Below are positions 52,201-59,846 of a stretch of 64,000 nt of DNA, piece by piece (position 1 is the stretch's first letter; each line of letters begins with the position of its first letter). The position numbers were made by a program, and so were the translations under genes. Origin of the DNA: Coprenecus sp902388455 (GTDB lineage Bacteria > Bacteroidota > Bacteroidia > Bacteroidales > UBA932); contig OZ007032.1 in assembly GCA_963931615.1 (NCBI GenBank), positions 2,604,001-2,668,000 of the forward strand. Reading direction: 5' to 3'. Below the pieces are notes generated by a model that saw nothing but the letters and a program-made list of their open reading frames with translations, was not told the DNA's origin and did not search any database.

Positions 52201-52292
52201 AGCCGCGTAGAAAACGAAGCCGAGCAGGGAAACGAGGCTTAGGAAGGCTCCTGCTAGGTAGGCGTAGGAGAAAGACAGACGCTCCCCTATAA
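49197..52292 (+). CDS. RND efflux transporter, second subunit
   Basis: 1031 aa, a diverged RND protein coupled to the first by a 4-base overlap. TM1 is VLLIFAVLVTVGVALIPSLNLQYMPREKKQ. TM4 contains ISISLSIIIDNSIIMVSHYSYY, again a single Asp followed by Asn. The second half has ICAILFESLLQPLAIISLIPVSFIGIFLVFRLTETTFDQGGFASMIMLAGIVVNAGIYIVNEYN. The expected end of the protein is near LIVLLPMIMPG (about residue 988). The remaining tail of some 40 residues (RRKRSRAGKRG, RRRRKTDAPL) is arginine-rich and is simply the antisense of the convergent MFS gene, 122 bases of which are overlapped. The natural stop may have been lost. Confidence 0.92.
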   Translation: MKGVKIPSFSVLLIFAVLVTVGVALIPSLNLQYMPREKKQTLSIYYYWQNASARVIESEVTSKIEGYISSIKGIEDIASLSRKGSGTITLYLKKNADIDAVRFEVSSAIRSMHDKLPEEVTYPELSVAASGTEVDPVLMYTINADLPTNRIEQYVNDHILRDLALIDGVQSVELSGASPNYTEISLSTEKMKMAGITSSDVYSAVSSYLGGTAIIGSASSYDKSEEPDIILRNAPMEMEYLPVGNIGGRIIRLMDVASVRTLEKQPSSYSRINGLNTINLSIYPEESVNTIKLCASVIETMDRLEASFPESFSALKTYDVSEDIQKEVDKLVRRSLLCLVILLVFIFLTTFSPRYTLLIGITLAVNIIVAFIFYVLLDIDIHIYSLAGISISLSIIIDNSIIMVSHYSYYHDRKVFLAILAALLTTIGSLAVIFFLPEEQKRILSDFSAVIIINLSVSMIVALFFVPALLDYLPVKSESISFSVKRRRKIVRFSQKYEKFIYYTKRFNWAVILFFLLAFGGSFMLFRKSLDGFASMFRQPERPTLSISAGLPEGCTVQQLNEIMVYMENFLSGFDEIKLFRTRISSYSSGNITVEFTEEALETSFPSILKQQVIRKANDYGGANWQVYGVDDQNFSNYVGGSMWRSGDIEMTGYNYDLLYRYCEDLVARLSSNPRVSDLSIEGNTSSMVTREYLISYDHDRMSLYNISPYSTFGTLSERLFSNYAGSYVDDDGTLMEVRIVSDDADNFDVWHLQNEYIRIDSTDIRFAEIGSIDSRNSGNNIYRANQEYILHVRYNFIGSSKLEDRLMESEIERLNSEVLPIGFKASSPQYDWMQKAKKQWILLILITAIIYMICAILFESLLQPLAIISLIPVSFIGIFLVFRLTETTFDQGGFASMIMLAGIVVNAGIYIVNEYNRMPAHRRSFVRAYNHKIIPISLTILSTVLGLAPFLIDGKEEVFWFAFAIGTMGGMLFSYAALIVLLPMIMPGKAVIPPGCGGNGEPRRKRSRAGKRGLGRLLLGRRRRKTDAPL

Positions 52293-53373
52293 TTCCTCCT
52301 AATACCAGACCGATACCGATGCCTATGTCCCACGAGGTGAGATAGGTCGATGTCGCCGTGCCGCGCTGGTCGTGCCGGCCGAGGTTGACGAACATGGTGT
52401 TGAAGGCCGGGAACATCGTACCGAAGCCGGCTCCGAGCACCAGTGCCGTGGTATAGAGCATTATCTCCGCCGCCCTTATCGAATGGGGCGCCACCCTCTC
52501 GCACAGGAAGAGGCTCAGGAAGCACAGTATCACCGGATAGAACGCGATGTGTATCACCTCCGTGATGTGACCGCGGTCCACCTGTTTGCCCGAGAACAGA
52601 CGGGACACGGCCAGGCCGACGGCCATGCAGGTGAAGAACAGGCCCGTACCACCTGTGATACCCATGTGCTTGGCGTACATCGCCACGTATGTCGTGGTCA
52701 TGCCGTAGGGTATCGAGAGCAGCAGCAGGTCTATGCCTAAGGGAATGCCCTTGAGCAGTATGAAACGGTCCAGGGAGATGGCCGTACGCGGAACCGGCTG
52801 CTTCCTGGGCGTTCTGATGCAGCAGGCGCAGATAAGGCCGGCCATACAGCAGCCCAGGGCGGTGATGAAGATGATGTCAAACGACACGTGGTCGTGCATG
52901 AACAGACCGGTCATCGGGCCGAGGGACATGGCAATGTTGTTGGCCAGTCCGTAGTAGCCCACGGCTTCCCCGCGCCGGGACGAGGGCGTGATGTCGATGA
53001 CTATCGTGTTGCCCGCCACCGTCACGGTCCCGAACGAGAATCCGTGTACTATGCGCAGGACGATGAACATCAGCACCGTCCCGGTGACGATATAGCCTCC
53101 GAAAATCAGGGTAAATACCAGAAATGCTATCAGGTACAGCGGCTTGCGGGCAAATGTATCCAGCAGGTAGCCCGAGAACGGACGGACGGCCAGAGCGGCC
53201 ACCGTGTAGCAGGCGAGAATCGCTCCCACAGCCCCCTCGGTGACTCCGAACTCTTCAACTAAATAAAACGGGAAAACCGGCATCAGCAGATAAAAGCCGA
53301 AATACAGCAGGAAGTTAGCTGCGAGGATGAAGCAGTAGCCGGGAGAGACCAGCCTGTCTTTATGCGGTGTCAT
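52171..53373 (-). CDS. MFS transporter
   Basis: 400 aa, 12-helix major facilitator. It opens YCFILAANFLLYFGFYLLMPVFPFYLVEEFGV; the loop after TM2 (RPFSGYLLDTFARKPLYLIAFLVF) is the MFS G-x-L-x-D-x-x-x-R/K-type motif. Then come RIVHGFSFGTVTVAGNTIVIDI and, in the second half, SRLFSGKQVDRGHITEV. It resembles small drug/arabinose exporters (DHA1-like). The gene overlaps the YfhO start-proximal gene end by four bases (53370-53373), so both belong to one reverse-strand transcript. The 3' end overlaps the RND gene on the other strand. Confidence 0.9.
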   Translation of the reverse strand: MTPHKDRLVSPGYCFILAANFLLYFGFYLLMPVFPFYLVEEFGVTEGAVGAILACYTVAALAVRPFSGYLLDTFARKPLYLIAFLVFTLIFGGYIVTGTVLMFIVLRIVHGFSFGTVTVAGNTIVIDITPSSRRGEAVGYYGLANNIAMSLGPMTGLFMHDHVSFDIIFITALGCCMAGLICACCIRTPRKQPVPRTAISLDRFILLKGIPLGIDLLLLSIPYGMTTTYVAMYAKHMGITGGTGLFFTCMAVGLAVSRLFSGKQVDRGHITEVIHIAFYPVILCFLSLFLCERVAPHSIRAAEIMLYTTALVLGAGFGTMFPAFNTMFVNLGRHDQRGTATSTYLTSWDIGIGIGLVLGGIIGERLSFSYAYLAGAFLSLVSLLGFVFYAAPHFHRNRVE

Positions 53374-55922
53374 CGGGGTTGTCTTTTCTTATGTCCGTAG
53401 AAAAATGAATAAAGGATGCATCCGGCCAGCGCCAGAATGATGGCAAGGGAGGAGGCCAGGGAAATGTTCTTTCCGAGAGTGAAGGAACCGGGGTCATAGA
53501 CAAATTCCACCTCGTGGTCCCCCTCGTCTATCAGCAGGGCCCGGAGGGTGTAGTCGGCGCGGAGAATGGGAACTTCCTCGCCGTCGATATAGGCCTTCCA
53601 TCCGGCAGGGTAGTAAATCTCGCTGAATACGGCCAGTCCGCGGGCAGCGGCCGACACATCGTAGCTCAGGCGGTTCGGGCTGTACTCCTTCAGGACAATG
53701 CGGCCTTCCGCAGCACCTGGATATTCGGCGGCAGTACCCTCTGCGGCCTGCGCGTCGAAGATGACGGCCTCCCGCGCGGGGTCAATCTCCCCGAGAGCGG
53801 CCATCTCCGCATCTGCGGTCGGTGCGGTGCGGGAGCGTTCCACGAACCAGGCATTGCCCAAAGCCTGGCTGTATGTCAGGGGATAGCTGTTCCCGTCGAT
53901 GACGATGTACTTGGTGTTGAGCATGGCCAGGACGGGATAATACTTCAGGCCTCCCTCTAAGTCGGCGATGGTGGAAGCCGTGGGGATAACGGCATTGATG
54001 TCAAAGGCCACGCGGCTCATCTCCGGAGCGATATGGAAATCTATCAAATCCTGGTACCGCTGGAGCTTGGCGGGACTGTAACCGCCTACGGTCTTGTGGT
54101 GGTAGCTGACGATGGCGTCGTTGAAGGTATTGACGCTCAGGTCGAGGACGCGGTAAGAGAGGTCGGTGTCCTGATGTATGGCGTTGTCCACCGGGCGGGG
54201 GTTGAACTGCGAGTCGAAATTGCGCACGGTTACGAAATGGTCCTTGTTCAGATACCGCTTGTCCACTCCCCAGAGGTCTACGAGCAGCAGAACGCCGATA
54301 ACGGCCACTGCCGGAAGAGCCTTCAGTTTCCGTTTCCATGCCGCGAAGAACACTCCTGCCGTCAGGAGGATGAAGATCAGCGAGCGGAAGGCGTCGGCGC
54401 GGAGAAGGCCGCGGCGGTCATCCTGGAGGGCACGGATGAGCTGCTCATTGCCTCCGAACACTGCGGCGTCCGTTGCGGAGGAGAAATCGCCCGCCAGGCC
54501 CGGGAAGAGGGCGAGGAGCAGGGAGAGGCCGCCCGTCACGCCGAGGGCCGTCAGCAGGCCGTTCGTCACCTTTTTCTCCGGAAGAGGGTCCTTGGCGAAG
54601 AGGGCCGCATTGACCCCGAGGATTCCCAGCAGGGGAACCGTCACCTGGAGGATGACCAGGATCATGGATACGGTCCTGAACTTATTGTACAGCGGGGCGT
54701 ATTTGAAGAATATCTCGGAGAACCACATGAAATGCGAGCCCCAGGCCAGCAGCAGGGCGAGGACCGAAACTCCCGCTATCCACCATTTGTAGCGGCCGCG
54801 GATAACGCAGAGGCCTAGGACGAAGAGGAAGAGGGAGACGGCGCCGAGATACATCGGGCCGGCTGTGAAGGGCTGGGGACCCCAGTACAGGGGCATCCCC
54901 TTGCGCATGGACTCGGCATTGACCCCGTAGGACTGCAGGGCCTTGAATGTCTCGGAGTCGCGGGAGAGCTCACCGGAGGAGGAACCGCCGTTAAGATTGG
55001 GTATAAGCAGGTTGAGGGTTTCCTCTATGCCGTAGGACCAGGCGGTGGCGTAGTCCAGCTTGAGGCCGTCGCCGGTCTGGTTGTGCTCGTCGTGGGTCAA
55101 CTCCGAGCCGCCGCGCATGGTGTACTCGGCATACTCGTAGGTGGGTAGGAGCTTGTTGGCGTTGGTGGCTATGCCGAGCAGGCCGCCGACCAGCACCAGG
55201 ACGGAGGCCATGAGCCAGCGGCCTACCGGAGTGCTCAGGAACGGAGCCCGCTCCACTTTCCTCTGAGCAGCAACTGCCCCGCAGAACTCCGCGATAGCAT
55301 ATCCTATAACGATGAATGCCAGATAGTAGGTAATCTGCGGATGATTGGCCTTGATCTGAAAGCTCAGGGCTAAGGCGAACAGCACCGCTCCGAGCAGGGC
55401 CTTGCGCCGGTAGGCATAGACCAGTGCAGCAAGCACCCAGGGCATGAAGGCGATGGCCACCATCTTGGTATTGTGCCCGACCTGGATGATCTGCATGTTG
55501 TAGGAGCAGAATGTGACCGCAATGGCCCCTACCGCCGAAAGCCAGGGATTGGCCCCGAATGCCAGGAAGAGCAGGAAACCGCCGAGCAGCGAGATAATCA
55601 GATAGCTGGGCGGACGCTGCCCCCAGAACAGCAGGTCGTAGAGCGGCGTGGTCGCATCCCCCTTGTACTGCACCGATATCTGCGTGGCCGGCATACCGCC
55701 GAACATCGACCCGGTCCACAGCGCCGGATCATCCGGATGAGCCTCGTTCCACTCCAGAATCTCGTGCGACATCCCCTTCCACGAAGAGATGTCCGACTGA
55801 TTGACCACCTTGCCCTGCAGCACCTGCGGTGCATACGCATAGGCAATCACCACAAACCCCGCCACGATAATCACATACGACAGGGCCTTTTTCAGTATTT
55901 CCTTGACATTCATATTTTTCAA
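53370..55922 (-). CDS. YfhO-family membrane protein
   Basis: 850 aa multi-pass membrane protein of the YfhO (GT-C-like) family, thought to take part in glycosylation of envelope polymers. The first membrane helix (ALSYVIIVAGFVVIAYAY) is followed by a loop with SDISSWKGMSHEILEW, and about 10 further helices lie between 105 and 560 (YLIISLLGGFLLFLAFGANPWLSAVGAIAVTFCSYNMQIIQVGHNTK is the conserved block). A periplasmic beta-rich domain (about 600-815) includes VLALNTKYIV-type and PNRLSYDVSAAARGLAVFSEIYYPAGWKAYIDG motifs, typical of the family. A final helix precedes the basic end KKRQPR. The ATG three codons downstream is an alternative start. A -7 box lies at 55949. Confidence 0.9.
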   Translation of the reverse strand: MKNMNVKEILKKALSYVIIVAGFVVIAYAYAPQVLQGKVVNQSDISSWKGMSHEILEWNEAHPDDPALWTGSMFGGMPATQISVQYKGDATTPLYDLLFWGQRPPSYLIISLLGGFLLFLAFGANPWLSAVGAIAVTFCSYNMQIIQVGHNTKMVAIAFMPWVLAALVYAYRRKALLGAVLFALALSFQIKANHPQITYYLAFIVIGYAIAEFCGAVAAQRKVERAPFLSTPVGRWLMASVLVLVGGLLGIATNANKLLPTYEYAEYTMRGGSELTHDEHNQTGDGLKLDYATAWSYGIEETLNLLIPNLNGGSSSGELSRDSETFKALQSYGVNAESMRKGMPLYWGPQPFTAGPMYLGAVSLFLFVLGLCVIRGRYKWWIAGVSVLALLLAWGSHFMWFSEIFFKYAPLYNKFRTVSMILVILQVTVPLLGILGVNAALFAKDPLPEKKVTNGLLTALGVTGGLSLLLALFPGLAGDFSSATDAAVFGGNEQLIRALQDDRRGLLRADAFRSLIFILLTAGVFFAAWKRKLKALPAVAVIGVLLLVDLWGVDKRYLNKDHFVTVRNFDSQFNPRPVDNAIHQDTDLSYRVLDLSVNTFNDAIVSYHHKTVGGYSPAKLQRYQDLIDFHIAPEMSRVAFDINAVIPTASTIADLEGGLKYYPVLAMLNTKYIVIDGNSYPLTYSQALGNAWFVERSRTAPTADAEMAALGEIDPAREAVIFDAQAAEGTAAEYPGAAEGRIVLKEYSPNRLSYDVSAAARGLAVFSEIYYPAGWKAYIDGEEVPILRADYTLRALLIDEGDHEVEFVYDPGSFTLGKNISLASSLAIILALAGCILYSFFYGHKKRQPR

Positions 55923-55948
55923 TGCTGATTTGACTTGTACTCAACCTG

Positions 55949-55956
55949 CAAAGATA
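55949..55956 (-). promoter_or_regulatory. -7 box (TATCTTTG) of the YfhO operon
   Basis: An exact TAnnTTTG on the minus strand, 26 bases before the ATG at 55922. Confidence 0.5.
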
Positions 55957-55983
55957 CTCTTTTTCTTATGCAAACCGGCATAT

Positions 55984-57369
55984 TCAGGAAGTTTTCGCTC
56001 GGAGGCGGAGGAAGGAGAAAAGGGCGGAGCAGACGGTGAGGGCTCCGGCGATGAGCATGGCGTCGTGGGGGGCACGGTCGCCGCAGAGGTGGAAGAGGAG
56101 GGCAATGAGGGCGGCTCCGGTGGTCTGGCCGGTGAGGCGAGCGGTGGAGAGCATGCCGCTGGCGCTGCCGGCGCGGTGGTTGGGGGCGGAGGTCAGGAGC
56201 ATGTGGTTGTTTGGCGACTGGAAGAAGCCGAAGCCGGCGCCGCAGAGGGCCAGCCGCCAGCCGAGATCTACTGGAGCGGCATCAGCGGGGATGTGCGAGA
56301 GGAGGAAGCAGCCGGCGCTCATCATCAGCAGACCGAGGCCGCCGAGGATGCCGGGGTGGATACGGCCGGTGAGCGAGCCGGACAGAGGGGCGATGAACAT
56401 CACCACGAAAGGCCAGGATGTCAGCACCGCTCCGGTACGGACAGGGTCCATCCCGAAGTTATGCAGCAGCATGAAGGGCATGCCGACCAGGACCATCATC
56501 TGGGCGGTGTAGGAGACGATGCTGGTAATCACCGACATGGAGAACAATGGACGGCGCAGCAGATCGAAGGGCAGCATCGGATAGCGGCGGTGGAGCTGGG
56601 TGCGGACATAGACTGTACCGAGAACTCCTAACAGTACGACGGCACCGATGATGACGGGGCTGCTTACATCGTGGGAGTACATCTCGATGCAGCCGATGAG
56701 GAGACCGAAGACGGCGGCGTTGAGCAGGGCGTCGCCGATGTTGAAGCGGCGACCCTCGATATGGGTGGGATTGTCCGGCAGGAAGCGCCAGCCCATGAGG
56801 AAGGTGAGAATGCCGACCGGGATGTTGATGGCGAAGAGCCAGGGCCAGTCGGCCAGCGACAGGACGGCCGCCGCTATCGAAGGACCGGAGACAGCAGAGA
56901 GGGCCACGACCGTTGCATTGATCCCGACTCCCTTGCCGAGATGCCGGCGGGAGAAGACGAGCTTGGCGATGGAGGTATTGACGCTCATGATCATGGCCGC
57001 ACCCAGACCCTGCACCGCCCTGGAGACGGTGAGCATCAGCAGACTGTGGGAAAAGGTGCAGAGAGCCGATGCCGCCGTGAACACCGCCACTCCCGAAAGA
57101 TAGACCTTCTTGTAGCTGTACAGCTCCCCGAGCGTCGAGAACGGCAGCAGGGCCATCATCACCACGAGCTGAAACGCATTGATCACCCAGATAGAATCCG
57201 CGGACGAGACGCCGAGTTCCCGGGCTATCACCGGCAGGGCCACATTGCAGATATTGCCGTCCACCACCGACAGGAAGATACCGCACCAGATCGAGATCAT
57301 GGCGTAGAATATCGCCGGGCGGCCCAGACCGTCCCACTGCGTATTGCCGGTGATGCGTTCCTCTTCCAT
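55984..57369 (-). CDS. DHA2-type MFS multidrug transporter A
   Basis: 461 aa from the ATG at 57369 (MEEERITGNTQWDGLGRP); the alternative at 57390 lies inside the promoter. 14-helix EmrB/QacA-like transporter: AMISIWCGIFLSVVDGNICNVALPVIARELG (TM1, motif D1-like), SIWVINAFQLVVMMALLPFSTLGELYSYKKVYLSG (TM2-TM3 with motif A), SRAVQGLGAAMIMSVNTSIAKLVF and the antiporter motif C region VVALSAVSGPSIAAAV. It is a close paralogue of the next gene (57571-58974), as RTQLHRRYPMLPFDLLR and GFGFFQSPNNHMLL are shared. The two are separated by a copy of the 170-bp element and have similar -7 boxes, so they probably arose by local duplication. Confidence 0.92.
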   Translation of the reverse strand: MEEERITGNTQWDGLGRPAIFYAMISIWCGIFLSVVDGNICNVALPVIARELGVSSADSIWVINAFQLVVMMALLPFSTLGELYSYKKVYLSGVAVFTAASALCTFSHSLLMLTVSRAVQGLGAAMIMSVNTSIAKLVFSRRHLGKGVGINATVVALSAVSGPSIAAAVLSLADWPWLFAINIPVGILTFLMGWRFLPDNPTHIEGRRFNIGDALLNAAVFGLLIGCIEMYSHDVSSPVIIGAVVLLGVLGTVYVRTQLHRRYPMLPFDLLRRPLFSMSVITSIVSYTAQMMVLVGMPFMLLHNFGMDPVRTGAVLTSWPFVVMFIAPLSGSLTGRIHPGILGGLGLLMMSAGCFLLSHIPADAAPVDLGWRLALCGAGFGFFQSPNNHMLLTSAPNHRAGSASGMLSTARLTGQTTGAALIALLFHLCGDRAPHDAMLIAGALTVCSALFSFLRLRAKTS

Positions 57370-57387
57370 TTGACTGCTTGACTGCAA

Positions 57388-57395
57388 CAAATGTA
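57388..57395 (-). promoter_or_regulatory. -7 box (TACATTTG) of transporter A
   Basis: An exact TAnnTTTG on the minus strand, 18 bases before the ATG at 57369. The same octamer precedes transporter B. The 170-bp element lies immediately upstream (from 57409), so the -33 region falls at its edge. Confidence 0.5.
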
Positions 57396-57408
57396 CGGAA
57401 AATGAGGG

Positions 57409-57578
57409 AACGGTAAGCAGGGGAGCAGGGTCTTTTTACAATCACTCAGTAATCAATGACTTAGCGGCACGGTGTGTGCTTTTGGGGATGTGCGGACTGC
57501 TCCGGAAGCACACATCGGTCCGGCAACACGCTGATCAACGAGTGATTACATTTTCGTGGCGCTGCAGTACCTACCGTT
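57409..57578. mobile_element. 170-bp palindromic MITE-like element, copy 2
   Basis: Same length and order as copy 1 (20724-20893), aligning without gaps at roughly two thirds identity. Ends are AACGGTAAG (57409-57417) and CCTACCGTT (57570-57578). The conserved inner blocks are CAATCACTCA, CTTTTGG, GCACAC/GCGCAC-type and GATCA.CGAGTGATTACATTTT. The central hairpin is perfect here, TGTGTGCTT with AAGCACACA, while copy 1 has a changed but still mostly pairing version; this points to selection on structure. The right end supplies the TAG stop of transporter B (57571-57573). Confidence 0.7.
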
Positions 57579-58974
57579 CATTCACCGGTGGACGGAGGCC
57601 GAGACGGATGACGGAGGAAAGGGCGCCGCAGATGGTCAGTACTCCGGCCAGAAGCATGGCGTCGTGGGGTGCGCCGTCCCCGAAGAGATGGAAGAAGAGG
57701 GCGACGAGGGCCGCGCCGGTGGACTGCCCGACAAGACGGGCTGTGGCGAGCATGCCTCCCGCGCTTCCGGCCCGGTGGTTGGGGGCCGAACTCAGGAGCA
57801 TGTGGTTGTTGGGCGACTGGAAGAAACCGAAGCCGGTACCGCAGAGGGCCAGCCTCCAGGCTATGTCCGGATGCGAGGCGTCAGCGGGGATGTACGAGAG
57901 CAGGAAGCAGCCGGTACTCATCAGCAGCAGGCCGAAGCAGCCGAGTATGCCCGGGTGCACCTTGCCTATCAGCGAGCCGGCCAGCGGGGCCACGAACACG
58001 ATGACCAGCGGCCAGGAAGTCATCAGCAGCCCTGTCTCCACGGCGTTCATCCCGAAGGTATGCAGGAGCATGAAGGGTATGGCGACCAGGGCCATCATCT
58101 GGGCCGTGAAGGAAACAATGCTGGTGAGCACGGACATCGAGAAGACCGGAATCCGCAGCAGGTCAAACGGCAGCATCGGGTACTGGCGGTGCAGCTGGGT
58201 GCGGACGTAGATGAACCCGAGCAGCAGGAGCAGGGCCACGCCCACGAGCACCGTCGTCAGGGAAGCGCCGTGGGAATACATCTCGATACAGCCGATCAGC
58301 AGGCCGAACACGGCGGCATTGAGCAGGGCATCGCGGACGTTGAAATGCCGGCCCTCTACATGGGTAGGGTTGTCCGGCAGATGGCGGAAGGCCATGAAGA
58401 AGGTGACAATGCCTATGGGAATGTTTATCGCGAAGAGCCAGGGCCAGGAGGCGAACGAGAGGATGCCCGCGGCCAGGGTCGGACCGGTCACGGCGGCCAG
58501 AGCCACGACCGTAGCGTTGATACCCACCCCTTTGCCAAGGTACTTCTTCGGATAGATAATCTTCACGAGGGTAGTATTCACGCTCATCATCATCGCGGCC
58601 CCAATCCCTTGGAAAGCCCTCGAGGCAATCAGCAGCGGCAGGGTATGGGACATGGCGCAGAACAGCGAGCCGACAGTGAAGAGTACCACGCCGGAGACAT
58701 ACACCCGCTTATAACTGAACAGCTCCCCGAGCGAGGAGAACGACAGCAGGGTCATCATGATAACCAGCTGAAATGCATTGACCACCCATATCGAGTCCGC
58801 CGACGACACCCCGAGCTCCTGCGAGATGGTCGGCAGGGCCACATTGCAGATATTGCCGTCCACCACCGACAGAAAGATGCCGCAGCACACAGACGCCACC
58901 GCATAGTAGATCTTCGGGCGGTGCAGGCCGTCCCACTGCAGGTCTCCCGTGATATGCTCCACATTGTTTTTCAT
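57571..58974 (-). CDS. DHA2-type MFS multidrug transporter B
   Basis: 467 aa from the ATG at 58974 (MKNNVEHITGDLQWDGLHRP), chosen because a -7 box ends nine bases upstream; the frame open to 59061 enters the neighbouring remnant. Fourteen helices with the same landmarks as transporter A: CCGIFLSVVDGNICNVALPTISQELG, SIWVVNAFQLVIMMTLLSFSSLGELFSYKRVYVSG, SRAFQGIGAAMMMSVNTTLVK and GFGFFQSPNNHMLLSSAPNHRAGSAGG. It ends VIRLGLRPPVNER with the TAG stop inside the 170-bp element. A proton-driven exporter of unknown substrate; the pair may have different specificities. Confidence 0.92.
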   Translation of the reverse strand: MKNNVEHITGDLQWDGLHRPKIYYAVASVCCGIFLSVVDGNICNVALPTISQELGVSSADSIWVVNAFQLVIMMTLLSFSSLGELFSYKRVYVSGVVLFTVGSLFCAMSHTLPLLIASRAFQGIGAAMMMSVNTTLVKIIYPKKYLGKGVGINATVVALAAVTGPTLAAGILSFASWPWLFAINIPIGIVTFFMAFRHLPDNPTHVEGRHFNVRDALLNAAVFGLLIGCIEMYSHGASLTTVLVGVALLLLLGFIYVRTQLHRQYPMLPFDLLRIPVFSMSVLTSIVSFTAQMMALVAIPFMLLHTFGMNAVETGLLMTSWPLVIVFVAPLAGSLIGKVHPGILGCFGLLLMSTGCFLLSYIPADASHPDIAWRLALCGTGFGFFQSPNNHMLLSSAPNHRAGSAGGMLATARLVGQSTGAALVALFFHLFGDGAPHDAMLLAGVLTICGALSSVIRLGLRPPVNER

Positions 58975-58982
58975 ATCGGCGG

Positions 58983-58990
58983 CAAATGTA
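58983..58990 (-). promoter_or_regulatory. -7 box (TACATTTG) of transporter B
   Basis: An exact TAnnTTTG on the minus strand, 8 bases before the ATG at 58974. It is identical to the box of transporter A. Confidence 0.5.
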
Positions 58991-59009
58991 CGCAAAATCA
59001 CAGCAATTG

Positions 59010-59257
59010 CTACGTTGCAGCAGAACCCGAATGTCGAGCTGCTGGCAATGGACGGTGACATCTCGGTCCGCGTAACCGGCCGCGCATGCTTCGATGTTAC
59101 GGACGATATAGCCCGCCGTATATACGAGGGGAACGAAGTCCTGCGCCGTCTCTATCCCGGCTACAAGGCAATGGTGTATTTCCGTCTGCCTGTCACAGCT
59201 GTAGACTACTATGACCTGGCACCTACTCCTCCGGTGCTGGAGCATTGGGAAAGGTAG
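59010..59257 (+). pseudogene. C-terminal remnant of a pyridoxamine-5'-phosphate-oxidase-like protein
   Basis: About 80 codons read QQNPNVELLAMDGD, then SVRVTGRACFDVT, LRRLYPGYKAMVYFRLPVTAVDYYDLAPTPP. This is the second half of the small flavin-binding split-barrel (pyridoxamine oxidase/Nim-like) family, in which NP.V.L.....D...R..G is a central strand pair. The first half is missing: upstream DNA is the promoter of transporter B. No start codon in a sensible context exists. It also overlaps the truncated RhuM gene by 49 bases on the other strand, so both were cut by rearrangement. Confidence 0.65.
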
Positions 59258-59718
59258 TCTGTAGCGAACTTATAGGCATCGAATATCTGTCCGTTGAAGA
59301 AGGTTCCCTCGACCGGCGGCAGGGATGTCCGCACAAAGAAATCGATTTTCTTCGAGTGTTCGGCTACGGTATGTTCCAGTTCAGTAAGACGGCTGTTGAC
59401 AGAATACCCTTTCAGAAGATGTTCTTTAAGCACATTGTTCGCCCATCGTCTGAATTCGATCCCGCGTCTTGATTTTACCCTATAGCCTACTGATAGAATC
59501 ATGTCCAGGTTATAGTATTCAATATACCTGGTGACCGTTCTGTTTCCTTCTTGTTGAACTGTCGCAAAATTTGCGACAGTTGCCATGTCGGCCAATTCTT
59601 CCATTAGCGCATTCTTAATATGTTTGCCGATAGTTTTAATGTCTCGAGCAAACAATAATGCCAACTGCTGCCTGTTAAGCCACACGGTCTCATCCTCCAT
59701 GCGCACTTCCAGCCTCAC
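59209..59718 (-). pseudogene. RhuM-family protein, truncated
   Basis: 169 codons from a GTG at 59718. The N-terminal RhuM core is clear: LEVRMEDETVWLNRQQLALLFARDIKTIGKHIKNAL, IEYYNLDMILSVGYRVKSRRGIEFRRWANNVLKEHLLKGY. After the family-typical FFNGQIFDAYKFATDYLS the sequence stops within a dozen residues (QCSSTGGVGARS, antisense of the pyridoxamine-oxidase remnant). Full RhuM proteins continue for well over 100 residues. The frame is also open upstream of the GTG (LPGLSYQPDEEVRL) without an ATG, so the N terminus may be incomplete too. RhuM proteins occur in accessory regions; function here is probably lost. Confidence 0.75.
59557..59581. repeat. Perfect 12-bp inverted repeat inside the RhuM remnant
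   Basis: AACTGTCGCAAA (59557-59568) and TTTGCGACAGTT (59570-59581) around one base. It lies within the codons for VANFATV, so it may be incidental to coding. Confidence 0.6.
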
Positions 59719-59803
59719 CTCCTCGTCCGGCTGGTAAGACAGTCCAGGTAATTCAGGTAAATTTATCAGTGATGCGGGTAGCCGTGGGTAAGTTTAGAAG
59801 TGT

Positions 59804-59811
59804 TATTTTTG
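59804..59811 (+). promoter_or_regulatory. -7 box (TATTTTTG) of the DUF362 gene
   Basis: An exact TAnnTTTG, 35 bases before the ATG at 59847. It rules out the upstream in-frame starts at 59769-59772. Confidence 0.55.
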
Positions 59812-59846
59812 CAATGTATTCTGGTGAAATGTTTAAAATACAAGAT

